This document shows positions 11,613-22,387 of a DNA stretch of 64,000 nucleotides, in pieces (positions within the stretch are counted from its first letter, which is position 1; every line of letters begins with the position of its first letter). This stretch comes from Phialocephala subalpina (Eukaryota; Ascomycota; Leotiomycetes; Helotiales; Mollisiaceae), in assembly GCA_900073065.1 (NCBI GenBank), contig FJOG01000024.1, positions 64,721 to 128,720 on the forward strand. Reading direction: 5' to 3'. A program made the translations under genes and the position numbers. A model generated the notes under the pieces. That model was not told the origin of the DNA and searched no databases. It saw only the letters and a program-made list of their open reading frames with translations.

Positions 11613-11955
11613 TTTTTTGATTTATTTTTGCATTTCTCTCGGACGCCGATCAACGAATCAAGCGCCCGTTTCCGGCCTTTTCATTCACTTCGGACTTGAC
11701 CCATTTGCGGTCCTGGCCGTTTTGCGGATGTGACTTATTCAACTTCTTTTTGTAGGTCTTGAAATCTGCAAGTGTTGCTCGGGCATTCCCCACTCACCCC
11801 TCTTTCGCGAGAATGCCAGAGAGGAACGACAGCTTCATCTTCATCTCCATTCTCTCCCTCCCCTCCCCTCCCCTCCCCTAATCCCTCACCATTTACACCT
11901 CTCTTCTACCACCTCCCTTTCCCAAATCTCAGGTACCAATCCTAAGGTCTCTTTC

Positions 11956-12123
11956 TCAGGCGAGGTATAACAGCCGGTTCAAGTCTTCCAGCTCCTCCAT
12001 CGACGTTACCTTGAGCAACATTAGGATTAAGGACGTACAGTACCAGGCGCCGTTAATTTGTTGCGTGTAGCAGCCTGCATCTCCAGGGATATACCATTGA
12101 CCGTTGGGCCCTGGGAATGCCAT
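11956..12123 (-). CDS. small Gln/Asn-rich ORF, exon structure uncertain
   Basis: A TATA box about 155 bp upstream and a CT-rich leader precede an ATG at 12123. Read without splicing it gives 55 residues starting MAFPGPNGQWYIPGDAGCYT, with no signal peptide. A second coding-like stretch on the same strand at about 11775-11650 reads DFKTYKKKLNKSHPQNGQ and ends in TGA at 11650. A gtacgt donor near 12036 spliced to the acceptor before 11775 would join the two in phase, but the ~260-nt intron would be unusual here. I do not recognise the family. It may be one two-exon gene or two relics. Confidence 0.35.
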   Translation of the reverse strand: MAFPGPNGQWYIPGDAGCYTQQINGAWYCTSLILMLLKVTSMEELEDLNRLLYLA

Positions 12124-12274
12124 CTTTACTCAAGTTTGTAGTTGCTACCTATTTTTTTGATTATTATTCTGAGCTCTATTTTCGCTTGTGGCGCTATTAA
12201 GTCTCGGGATGAAGTTGGATGATAGAATTATATTAACGGAGGAGAAATAGAGAAGTTGGAGAAAAAGAGGCGGG

Positions 12275-12282
12275 TATTTATA
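12275..12282 (-). promoter_or_regulatory. TATA box of the small gene at 12123
   Basis: tataaata on the minus strand, followed by a CT-rich stretch typical of fungal transcription starts. It lies ~155 bp before the ATG. Confidence 0.45.
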
Positions 12283-13116
12283 GGTTCTTTGGACTTTCAA
12301 TTGTGTAATGTGTTATTCTGAAGCGTTGGAAGTCTTGTTGGTATTGAATGGAATTGGATGTGAATGATCAGCAAGAAAGGTGATTTTTGCTCCGTTCTAG
12401 TTTCTATTTCACTCGGTTACGTGCTGAGTAGGAGGTCGAGAAGTAGCCTGAAGGATAGACCATTCAAGGACTTACTGTTAGAATGACCCATACAAGGAAG
12501 AGGACCACAATGTTCGGGGAAGAGCAATAGATAGATCGAGGAAAAGCATTACAATGATCAAGGAAGAGCATTATAACAACTCATTTGCATTATCGGCTAA
12601 CTCAATCTTTAGCTTCCTATGAAGATAAAGTCGCCTCTCTAAGTCTCTAGTATTAATACCAATGCCACTATACTATCGAGTGAGCCACAACCTTTCTCAT
12701 CCACGTATAACCAAAGATTGAAGACGAGAGCAGAGGGACACAATCAGTTGTAGAAGTATTCTGCATGTTGCCATTATACTCTTGCCTGGTTTGGTATAAG
12801 TGATAATGCGCAAGTGTCATCTGAATAGATTCAAGTAGTAGTTGCCCCTCTATCTGAACTTGATAAGAGGAGTTCAACATTACAGGATAGACAGAACTTT
12901 GCGAAGTCCATCATTTTAAAAGACTGGTTACATGTAAAGTCAGGCTCTATCCAATATCCTCACACTCTTCAGCTCCCTACTTACAACCTCCCACTAACCT
13001 TGACTCCAACTCTAACCATTCCACCGGCGTACTAACAAGCGATGCATGTGAAGCCGGGCATTCTGCACAAACATCCTTACTTCCCCACCACCAACTCTAA
13101 ACACCTCACAAACTCC
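12283..13116. other. intergenic
   Basis: No supported gene. Around 12490-12590 a degenerate motif like aaggaagagca recurs several times without strict periodicity. Confidence 0.45.
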
Positions 13117-13392
13117 TTAATAGAAATAGCCATTATTATAGCCATCATAGTCATCTCGATTCCAGCGATCATTGTAATCCCAGCCATCCCGGCAGTTACC
13201 TGCGGACCAGTTGTGCTCAGGTAGTTGTGGAAATCCTTTTGGTGGGCTGAAAGAAGGAGGCTGGTAGTGGTTACCACTAACAAGGGTACTGTTGCTCGCT
13301 CTCGCAGCGTAGTTACCTCCCCCGATACCAGCATCGTTCACGATCTGCTGTGGGTTGAAAACCGGGTTATAAGCCGGAGCATGATCCCACAT
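13117..13392 (-). CDS. small Asn/Tyr/Gly/Asp-rich protein, function unknown
   Basis: A 91-codon frame from an ATG at 13392 (MWDHAPAYNPVFNPQQ) ends in a low-complexity Asp/Asn/Tyr tail (DDYDGYNNGYFY). The same frame stays open upstream to 13512. There it encodes two copies of a NQGSNGA peptide but has no ATG, so either translation starts at 13392 or an upstream start was lost. A tttataaa box at 13641-13648 and a CAA-rich leader resemble a strongly expressed short fungal gene. No known domain. Layout resembles the small gene at 12123: same strand, own TATA box, N/Q/G-rich product. Confidence 0.45.
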   Translation of the reverse strand: MWDHAPAYNPVFNPQQIVNDAGIGGGNYAARASNSTLVSGNHYQPPSFSPPKGFPQLPEHNWSAGNCRDGWDYNDRWNRDDYDGYNNGYFY

Positions 13393-13640
13393 ACTATTAG
13401 ATCCTTGGAAAGAGTAGAAAGGAGTTGCACCCCATGCACCATTAGAACCTTGGTTGTAGCTATCCCGTGCACCGTTGGAACCTTGGTTGAAGGCCGTTTT
13501 GCTGTTTACTAGTTAATTTGCTTGTTTGAGTTTGACTTGTTTCTTTGTTTGTATTTGAGTTGCGAGTGTACTGCGAAGATGCAGATATGTGATGATACTG
13601 AAAGGAGAAAAAAGGAAATCAAGGAATGAGAACAGGGCCA

Positions 13641-13648
13641 TTTATAAA
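13641..13648 (-). promoter_or_regulatory. TATA box of the small gene at 13392
   Basis: tttataaa, followed on the minus strand by a CT-rich block and an A/C-rich leader without ATG. Confidence 0.45.
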
Positions 13649-13963
13649 TTTTCAGGCCGTCTGATTTCAGCAATGAGTAAGATCCGATGTGAAGACTGAA
13701 TCAAAAGATGAGAATATTCTTTTCAATTCCACCTGGGGTTGTTCCTGAGTATCTATCATGAACCAGACATCGACAGAGCAAAACTTCGAGAACGGATAAT
13801 CACAAACCAGTTGCATGCAGTGCACTTGTCATGCATAATGCTTGAGAGGCTCAAATCTGCGAAAATGATTCAAATGAAGAGGGAGGTTGAGAGGTACAAC
13901 CCCTGATCGAAATTCGTGACGAACTCCTTCACGCTCCAGCTCTCCAATCTCAACCTCCAACTC

Positions 13964-14530
13964 TCACTGACCAAGAAACTCCATCTTCCCCTCAACAGCC
14001 CCCTCCCCACCCACCGCAACACACAACATCCTCGCCCCGTCCGTCTTACTTGCGTTTCTCCAACAATGCATACACTCCCTCTGCACCACCACCTCTCCCT
14101 TCTTCACAATCCTCTTCTCTCCCTTTCCCTCCCCACCATAAAGTTCCAACTCCATCTCCCCCTCTAGCACAACAATATAATCCACCGTCTTCGTCCTATG
14201 CATGAACCCTCCACCTCCTTCAACATTCGGCGCGAAATCTAAGATCGCACAAACTGAACCTCCTGACGCGGGAAAGAGCGGCATAGGAGTTTCCGGGTTG
14301 CCGGGTGTGCCTGCAGACGGTGCTATGTTGCTTGAGAGGATGGCGTTGTGGTGCTCAAGGTCGGAGTTCGAGGCGATGGAGAAGGATGGAGGGGTCGAGT
14401 AGATGTAAGATAGTTGGCTGGTGGGAGACATGAGTTGTGTTGGTGCGGGTGCTGAGGGGATGAATGAGGAGGAGCCATCTAGGGCATTTCGGGTTATGTG
14501 AACAACGGCGGGTTGGAACTGGGAGGCCAT
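13964..14530 (-). CDS. cupin-domain protein
   Basis: Single-exon 188-residue protein with one C-terminal cupin barrel. The first cupin motif is around FMHRTKTVDYIVVLEGEMELEL, and the second includes KKGEVVVQRECMHCWRN. Related fungal proteins often sit next to oxidoreductases and are annotated only as cupin_2 proteins. Metal binding through the His residues is likely; the substrate is unknown. There is no signal peptide, so it is probably cytosolic. A decayed paralogue with the same N-terminal plan (DLEHH...) lies at 37211. The intact Gln of VVQR here corresponds to a stop codon in that copy. Confidence 0.85.
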   Translation of the reverse strand: MASQFQPAVVHITRNALDGSSSFIPSAPAPTQLMSPTSQLSYIYSTPPSFSIASNSDLEHHNAILSSNIAPSAGTPGNPETPMPLFPASGGSVCAILDFAPNVEGGGGFMHRTKTVDYIVVLEGEMELELYGGEGKGEKRIVKKGEVVVQRECMHCWRNASKTDGARMLCVAVGGEGAVEGKMEFLGQ

Positions 14531-15411
14531 TTTAAGGTGTAGGGGTGGGTTTGATTTGGTTCGAGGTTGGAGTTTGGTGAAGAGGAGTTGGGGATTGGGA
14601 GGTTCTTATAGTTGTGGTGATTCAAGGGTGAAAGTGATTGGTAGTGTGAGTGAATGTGAACGAGTGCGAGCTCGTCATGTATTGTAAGGCTCGCTGCTAC
14701 TGATTGGGTGACTCGCATCTGACTTGCATGGTGATAACGAAAGGGTTTCATCCTTTGAAATACTGTTTAATTCTATCCTGAGCTGAACCAGGTACAATTC
14801 CAATGTATTGGAAAGGTAGATAGATCTTTTAGAAACTCGGCATCCCGTCCAAAGTCCGCGATGTCCGGATTTGTGGGGTAGCGAATCTTCAAGGGTGAGA
14901 TGTTGTCCCGGAGCCGCGAATGGGAACCAATGAGAAGAGGAAATAGCGGTCATCGATGGAGAGAATGTAAACGTCAGATGTATTAAGTCTCCATAAAGTC
15001 GCCGGACGTGCTGCAAGGGAGAGCTTGAGCTCGTGCTACATGCTCTTCGTGGATGGAGCATCGCCTCAGTTCTGCTCCCCTTTCGAACCAATGGCCGAGC
15101 CTAGCGAGAACATCTCAACGTCTCGATGGACTGCATTGTATCTCTATCAACAAGAATTATTATAATCCTCGAGCCCTTGGGCAGGAGTGCTCATTCTCTC
15201 AGATGCAATTTGATCGATTCGAGGTACTCCTCACCCAACGTGTAATCGAGAGTTGAGCTACCTCCTCCATAGGCCATTCATCAAGAGTTGATTCTAATTT
15301 GACAAAGAGCTGATGAAGTTGTGCCTCTAGGGGGCTTTCAGACGAACTGCGACATGGAAATTATCATGGCATCCGGAAGCTTTTCCCAAGTTCCTACGAA
15401 TGTCCTTGACA
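14531..15411. other. intergenic, cupin 5' flank
   Basis: No supported gene. Open frames on both strands are short and featureless. Confidence 0.45.
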
Positions 15412-15874
15412 TCGAGGTCCTTTTGCACAAAGTTTAGGGGATCCGAAATTCAAGGATGCAACAAAATCAAGTAGATCTATTGAGGACAGGAACACATCAT
15501 CAAGGGATAAGAAGGACTTGAAGCACGCAAAACGGAACACCCACTCTTTCGAATTGGACCGGCGATCACTTATCGATATGTCTACTCGGATCTCAAGTCG
15601 CAAAAGCAGCGGCGAAGACAGACGATCGACTAGATCAATAGAAAGGTCTCAAGTGAACGCTCTGCAGACGCTGCCGATCATCATGCATCGAAATACAAAT
15701 ACAGATAGGTCGCGTATTTCAATCGATGCAGACGACTCGGTTTTCGGCAGTCAGCGAGCTTCCACTAGGAGTCCCGCACAAGCAAAGCTAACGAGCGATA
15801 AAAATCGAGACATTGGACTCCCGACTGGACATCCCCATCAAAAATCTAAGACAGTCTCTTTCCCCAGTTCCTGA
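15412..15874 (+). pseudogene. relic Ser/Arg-rich ORF with frame shift
   Basis: An open frame without an early ATG encodes a polar Ser/Arg/Asp-rich sequence (for example SFELDRRSLIDMSTRISSRK). At an A-run near 15800 the sense appears to move to another frame (IETLDSRLDIPIKNLRQSL), while the original frame continues to a stop at 15874. No domain is recognised. It looks like an exon of a disordered protein that has decayed; it could also be a chance ORF. Confidence 0.3.
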
Positions 15875-16179
15875 ATCGAGCAGCTGCAGCATCACGTGCA
15901 GGCCTCACCCACATCACGAGTCCACTTTGTGTGACAAACCTTGCATCCCGAACCGCAGCTTGCATCTTCAGCTCCAGCCTCAAATACGTCGATCCCGACC
16001 CCTGCCCAATTGCTCACCATTCCCCTCGCCTCATTCTCACCCCAAGGGCTCCGCCTGTTCACGATCAACCTAATTGCGCCCTAATTGCAGATGCAATCCC
16101 ACCAATGAATCTCACCGTCGGAACGCCCGACCTCGACTCAGCCTCTGAAATCTCGCGGCCCGTACCCGATGTCTTACAT

Positions 16180-16218
16180 TTTACTTTTTGTTAAAGTAAA
16201 CACTACATCGCGATGTAG
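16180..16218. repeat. two adjacent perfect inverted repeats
   Basis: Bases 16180-16200 form an 8-bp stem with a 5-nt loop (tttacttt/aaagtaaa). Immediately after, 16203-16218 is a 16-bp perfect palindrome (ctacatcgcgatgtag). They lie ~250 bp upstream of the DUF2235 start and could be a dimeric regulator site or a transcript-end hairpin. Confidence 0.5.
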
Positions 16219-16463
16219 GACAGGTCTTGAATGTTCGCGAATAGAAGAGTGGGGAAGAGACACGCGTGATTTCCTTCTCAGGCCGTGTCGAATAGGAAGG
16301 AGCTGCTGTGGGTGATCGTTTGTGAGCAATCTCCCTCCATCATGGGCTTTGTTGATTGACAAACCCCAGTCTTGAATTGAAATCAAGAACAATACCTTTC
16401 GAAGACCTCGTCTCCTCGTTTAAGATTGATCCCAAAGAAGAGGAAAATTGAAAAGCGATCAAA

Positions 16464-18072
16464 ATGCCGAAACGAATCATCGTCTGCTGCGACGGGACAT
16501 GGCAAGCCTCCGACTCAGGAGCAGAAGGCTACCCATCCAACGTCGCGAAACTAAGCCGAATGATTGCGCCCGTAGGGAAGACAGCGAACGGGGATCCAAT
16601 CGACCAAGTTGTATTCTACCAAGCAGGAGTAGCGAGCGGAGATGTAGGATGGTTTGAAAAACGAGTCCAAGGTAAGATGACCTTGAGGATCGCGAGGGAA
16701 GAAAGGTACATGCTGACGCCAGACAAACATAGGGGCATTCGGAGATGGCCTCGAGGCCCACGTCATAGAATGCTACCACTTCATCGCAACAAACTGGTAT
16801 CCCGGCGATGAAATCTGTCTCTTCGGCTTCTCTCGCGGCGCCTACACCGCTCGTGCAATCGGATGGACGTTGACACAGATGGGGATGTTGAAGCCAGTTG
16901 ATCTCGAACATTTCCCTTGGCTCTACAAGTATTTCAAGGAGCATCATGATACGATTGTCTTCGGTCCGGAGAGTGAGAGCGATGAGCTGAAACAATGGAC
17001 GAAGAGTAAACTGAATGCCCAGGGAAAGCCGTTGAGGGCGTTAAAGACGGCACCGATGAAGGTGGATATTGAGGTTGTGGGGGTGTGGGATACGGTGGGG
17101 AGTTTGGGGTTGCCGGAGAGTATTTGGACGAAAATGTTTAATCTTAATAAGGGACGTCAGTTCTACAATACTGCACTCAACAGCAGTAAGTCGCAGGTTC
17201 TAGACCGGTCGAATGTAGGGTTACTAACCAGAGACTAGACATCAAGCACGCCTTTCAAGCACTGGCTCTTGATGAGCATCGGGGTGCTTTCACACCGACC
17301 TTGTGGTACTTGGAGCCAGAATTCAAAGGGTAGGAATCTCGAGGTTGTCCTGAGTCTGAACTGACGGTCGAACAGGAAAGTAGATCTTCGCCAATGCTGG
17401 TTCCCAGGCTATCATTGCGACGTTGGAGGCGGATGGTATACAAACGCGGCCGAGAATCAAAGGAACATCGATCACTACTCGTTGGCATGGATGTGTGACC
17501 AAATCGACGGCTTGGTATCCTTCGACCTCGAGGCAGCTGGACTTACCCTTCAAAAGGTTGAGCCGGCAGCCTCGTGGAGTGGATTCATGACAGCAGACCC
17601 TATTACCGCATTCTATTCAACCAATATTGGTGGAGGTTCTCATCATCGAACACCAGGCTCATATCATCATGGCCAACTCAACGAGGAGGAACCCGATCCA
17701 GAGAAGGATAACAGTACCATCGAGCGAATGCATCCTTGCGTCCAATTGAGGATCGAAGCCAAGGAGTACAATTATTATCCCAAGTCTCTGGACGCGCGGA
17801 AGTCTCTCTTCGGTATTAGAAAGCCGAGATGGACTTTTGTTGACAGATCGACCATCGGGGACGGTGCAAGATGGGTGCGAGAGAAGGTTGAGCCGCAGAA
17901 GAAGCTGTTTGGGTCCGCGCCATTGGAGAACCGGATTGAGATCAAGGAACACATCATCAGAGAGATCCCAGGAAAGAACAACTTCGAGGCCAGTCTTTTG
18001 CCTAAGGATGTGAAGGAGAAACTGATGCATAGGAATCGGCAAGAGTTGGAGAACCCGACCAGGAAATTTTGA
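16464..18072 (+). CDS. DUF2235 alpha/beta-hydrolase (Tle1-like lipase fold)
   Basis: Exons 16464-16671, 16733-17185, 17239-17329 and 17376-18072 give 482 residues, all joins in phase. The family signature is complete: VCCDGTW near the N-terminus (Asp10), nucleophile elbow GFSRGAYTAR (Ser103), GVWDTVGSLG (Asp189) and FPGYHCDVGGGW (His264). That is a full Ser-Asp-His set. Bacterial relatives include type VI phospholipase effectors. Fungal members are mostly uncharacterised intracellular hydrolases, so the lipid substrate is inference. There is no signal peptide or membrane segment. The N-terminal start is immediately before the conserved strand and is secure. The residues 370-482 tail is charged and not obviously catalytic. 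Confidence 0.9.
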
Positions 18073-18836
18073 GCCAGTGTCGTGTATAGCGTGCTTTTGA
18101 CCTTCTCTAATACCAAAGCTATTCAGACAAATGTGGTAGTGCTTGGACGCGCATTTGCTAGTGCTGGTTCTTATAAATATTCTTTGACCTGACCGACAAT
18201 TCCAGAGGAAATTTGAGAAAATTGCCAGATGGAAAGCAGGGACATTCACGTACATGGTCTTTCCCAATGACCGGAACGTGTTGCCCTGATGAATAGTGAT
18301 TGTGAAGCGCATAGATACCATTGATGAAGGTGTGAAAAGACTAAGATATCCGAGAAGGGGCTCATCAGAACTCTCGAAGAGCTAAATATTGGAGACCAGA
18401 ATGGACTTTTAGAACTGAAATTCTCAAGACTTCGAGTTGAAAGGGGAACGGACATTCAGACTCCCCGGAAATTTGGCAGATCTGGCAGAGCAACAGTATG
18501 TCTCCGGAAAACCCGGGCGAGAGGAGTTGGCGAGCCTTTGTGAGGCTGCCTATGTGTTTCGTTGCAGCTCCGCGGAGAGCGGTCAGGAAGGGTTCATGCC
18601 CGTTGAAGGTTCAGTTGAATGTCTGCCAAGAGCTGAAACATCCAGAGCTGTCCTTGCGTGTGGTCTCCCTATCGATTGGCATATGTTCTCTCGTTCGACT
18701 GGGTTCGCGGCGCTTGCTCAATTGCCATGCTGACTTCAAGGAGGCAGAACTACCCAATCCGACCGGTTGAGACGTGTCATAGCCACACAGAGGTACGGCA
18801 GATCTGGCAGATGCTGCAGTTTGAAAATTTGACGAG
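18073..18836. other. intergenic between convergent genes
   Basis: No supported gene. A short motif (ggcagatctggcaga) occurs near 18475 and again near 18798, which is too little to call a repeat family. Confidence 0.45.
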
Positions 18837-19183
18837 TTATTCTCCAATAACGTATGTACAGCCCTCGTTGCCCATCCAGACTTCATGGACTCGTCCCGCC
18901 TCCACGTCGATACGGTCGCCAACACCGTATGTTTTCTTTTCGGGGTTCTCGTCTTTCGGGTAAGTAATGGTCAACTGTCCGCTGAGGATCAGATGGGTTG
19001 TCAGGCCTCGGTGAGAGTGTGGGCTGTAATGGGCATTGCTGTGGCAAATTGTCAGCCCTACCCGAACAAGGCTGCGCGAATCAATGGAAGGCTGACTTAC
19101 GGGCCATCTGCCCAAGTGAAGACGTGTGGGAAACCCCACGAGCGCACCTCCTTCTCGTGGTCGCGTTGGGAATTTTCTGCCAT
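18837..19183 (-). CDS. small cupin protein
   Basis: Exons 19183-19101 and 19038-18837, with a gtaagt donor, a phase-2 intron and a cag acceptor, give 94 residues. Residues 16-26 read WGFPHVFTWAD. After the splice come NAHYSPHSHRGLTTHLILSG (cupin motif 1 with two or three metal-ligand His) and DVEAGRVHEVWMG (motif 2 with His). It is a minimal single-barrel cupin, short but complete for this class. Function unknown. The ATG is chosen because it is the first one in the frame that gives the conserved FTWADG block; a longer open frame in the same region is out of phase with it. Confidence 0.8.
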
Positions 19184-19850
19184 TGCCTGTGTAAATGTTG
19201 ATAGTCGTAGGAGGAACAAAGTGTGAAGACGGTGATGCTGCTCGTAAAGTCAATCCAACGGCAAAATCTCGGTTCGCGCCGAAGCCTTGCCCCGCGGTCC
19301 CAAAGTCCCAGAGCCCAACAAGTCCTTCAAATTATCAACTGCTCTGAGCCACTCGCCCTACTATATACTATTCCTTTGTTCGTCTGCGGCCTCTGAAATC
19401 CTATATAATGGACGATATTATCTCTCTCCTTTTGCTGGTCGATGAAACGGCGCCTGGAGCCGAATCTGCCACGCCGATTTCCAGCCCCCAACGGGCTTGT
19501 CGAATTGCGGATAGCAGCTGAAAGCCTCGCCTTGCTGGCCCTGACTAACAGCGCAGACATCGCATCTCTCCTCTCAACCTTCTCTTCGCCTTCATGAGAA
19601 GCATTTGACGTGCCGGAAAACATCAGAAATTCCTGTTCCTCATGACTCTGGCCTCGACGTTCGTGCGACGGTGAGCCCACTCTCTTCCCTGGAAAGCAAA
19701 GCACAGTCAGCCTATCTCAGACGAGATCAGCAGCTGCCTTGCAAACAACAAACCGGTAGCGAAACATTCCTGTTTTGCGTGGGTCAAATGTATGTCATTG
19801 TTCACTAACATGGAATGTAACAGTCCCATAAGACCGCTTTCTCGCACAAG
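19184..19850. other. divergent promoter region of cupin and PLC
   Basis: Shared upstream region of two divergent genes. It probably holds the PLC leader, which may contain a spliced 5' UTR. No ORF is supported. Confidence 0.45.
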
Positions 19851-22387
19851 ATGCCCGGCTTCACTCCAGCCGCGAACCAGTTCTCCCTCCACAAACTTAT
19901 GGCCATGACAACCCTTATTTCGCCCACCCACAGTACGCATGTCCGACCAGTTGTGTTGGCAGGAGGAGGGGATGCCTCGTCCGAAGTTCCTGTGCATCAA
20001 TTGTACTTGAGCCATGTTGTTCAAGACCATGTGCGGAGGGTCTACGATGCTCTGCGGGGTGAGGATCCTACTCTAACACGCACGAAATTCGAAGCGTGGC
20101 TATCTACCACACAAGAACAATCCATTGGAGACCTACATATGGAAGAATACAAGTTCGAACAATTTCTGGAAGCAGTCTATCGAAATGAAGGCTTTGAAGC
20201 TGTGAAGGATGTGGCACCGTTGGAGAAGGACTTGTCCAGACCCCTCAGCAACTACTTCATCAGTAGTAGTCACAACACATACCTATCCGGCAATCAACTG
20301 TCCTCGAAGAGTTCAACGGACGCGTACAAGAATGTGGGTTCTGGTTGTGTTCGTAACATAGCCAAATGCTGACAAAACACAGGTTCTAATTCGGGGATGC
20401 CGATGCATTGAGATCGACGTACACAATGGAGAGATGCCGGATGATAAGTCTTCCAAAGACAGCCTCTCCCCCGCAAGGACATCGCCATCACCAGCTTCGC
20501 CTAACAAACCTGCCCATCATCGACATTTGTCTGGCAGCACACTATCAAGTCGAGCTGCTGCAGCTTTCGAGAAGGCCGAGGAGAAATACGATGCTGCGAA
20601 AAGGAAACTGGGGCGAAAGTCGGGAAAGGACCGCACAGATTCTGAGGGAGAACGAGGGCGGAAGACAACGTCGAGCACATTGGGTGTCGGGACTTCAGTA
20701 GAACGACAACACTCTGTACGGTCGACGATGGACGGAGAACCCCTTGTTCTACATGGCTGGACTTTGACAGCTCCAATCGGATTCCGAGCTGTCTGCAAGA
20801 CAATTCGGGAAACCGGATTCGCAACAAGCCGACTGCCAATTATTGTGAGTCTCGAAGTACACGCGGATCCAGAACAACAGGAGGTAATGGTGGAGATAAT
20901 GAAGGAAGAGTGGAAAGGTCTGCTGGTCGAACTGCCAAACGAAGACTGCAATCCCGACGAGAGGCTTCCCAGACTTGACGAGCTCCTTAACAAGATTCTC
21001 GTCAAGGTCAAGAAAGCATCCACAGCTTCTCCAGCAGCGCAAGTTGAACTCACACCGTCCAATTCTTTGGCACCAATTCCATCAAGAGATACCGACTCGA
21101 TACATTCCGGATCAGAAGATGAACGCGGAAGCACGAGTGGCAAGAAAAAGGTCAAGATCTGCGAGAATCTCAGCAATTTGGGAGTTTATACTCACAGCGA
21201 GCACTTCGTGAGCTTCGAAGCAAAATCAGCCAAGAAACCGCCGCACATCTTCTCCATCGGCGAAAGTCAAATCCTCGATCTCCATGAAAACAGGAAAGAT
21301 GAAATGTTTTCCCACAATCGTGATTTCTTCATGCGAGCTTACCCCGCTAGTTATCGCATCAACTCATCCAACCTCGACCCCTCCATCTTCTGGCGCAAAG
21401 GCGTGCAGATGGTGGCAATGAATTGGCAAAATCTCGACATGGGAATGATGCTCAACGAGGGGATGTTTGCAGGTGAACATGGATGGGTTTTGAAGCCCCC
21501 GGGCTATCGCAGTGACCCTGCAGAAGCCATCCAGTACAAAAGCCTCGATTTGAAGATCACCATCTTTGGTGGACAACACCTTCCGATCCCCCCGGGCCAA
21601 ACAGAACGCGGCTACCATCCATACATCAGATGCGAATTGCATGTGGAGAAGGAACAAGAAAGTAACGGCGAAGCCACAAAGTCTAGGAAACAGCAGACTC
21701 CTTACCAGAAAGGCGACCACCCAGATTTCGGACCTGAAGGATGTCCTCTCGTTTTTCCAACGATGCATAAGGTGGTGGAGGAATTAAGTTTTGTTAGGTT
21801 AGTGCACGTTCCACATCATCTTTCTTTCTTACTTTTCCCGTCAATGTCAGCGTTTCATTAACCGTTGCATGAACCTTGCCAAATGGTGTGGATATATTTA
21901 CGATGAACTCAATTTCTTCGTGTCCACGTCACTTCGAATGTCAAGTGGCAAGCCGTTACGAATAGAGAGTAAAAGATGGAAAATCTTCATCTTCATCTAT
22001 TCCTGTCATGCATATTTTAAATGCCGCTATCGTGTTTGCCCCCCCTCTCATGACAGACCCGGTACCTGGATCGAGTTGCATGCCACTTTTCTTACATCTG
22101 CACAATTATCTCATGCCGGAAGTTGCCGAACTGCATGAACGAATTACAACACATCTCAAGTCACATTACAGCACAGGTACATATGATCGCGGAGACTAAC
22201 TTCGAGAATCAGGTTCAAAATCGAGGACGCACGATATGCAAAAGACAACCTTGCAGCATGGGCTTGCATCCGTCTTGATCGACTGCATCAGGGGTACCGA
22301 TTCGTCTATCTTCTCGATGCGAAGGGGCAGGCTACTGCTGGGTTACTGTTGGTCAAGATTGAGAAGAAGACTTCGAATTGGAAATAA
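19851..22387 (+). CDS. phosphoinositide-specific phospholipase C
   Basis: Exons 19851-20333, 20383-21797 and 22213-22387 give 690 residues. The enzyme hydrolyses PI(4,5)P2 to IP3 and diacylglycerol at the membrane. The X domain has SSSHNTYLSGNQ (catalytic His141), CIEIDVHNG (Glu171, Asp173) and VLHGWTLT (second catalytic His285). The Y domain has LSNLGVYTHSEHF, FMRAYPASYRINSSN and VAMNWQNLDMGMMLN. A C2 domain starts at LDLKITIFGGQHLP and finishes in exon 3 (LAAWACIRLDRL). About 95 extra residues, Ser/Lys/Ala-rich, sit between Asp173 and His285. The second intron is 415 nt, far longer than others in the window; its phase (ag|g) fits the FVRFKIED join. An EF-hand-like helical region precedes the X domain. 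Confidence 0.92.

Noticed and set aside
11862..11880. ccccttc/cccct tandem tract as a telomere-like repeat
   Set aside because: Only a few units of a CT-rich tract; not TTAGGG and not at a contig end.
20517..21176. 219-codon minus-strand frame
   Set aside because: Antisense to PLC exon 2 and made of Ser/Leu-rich mirror sequence.
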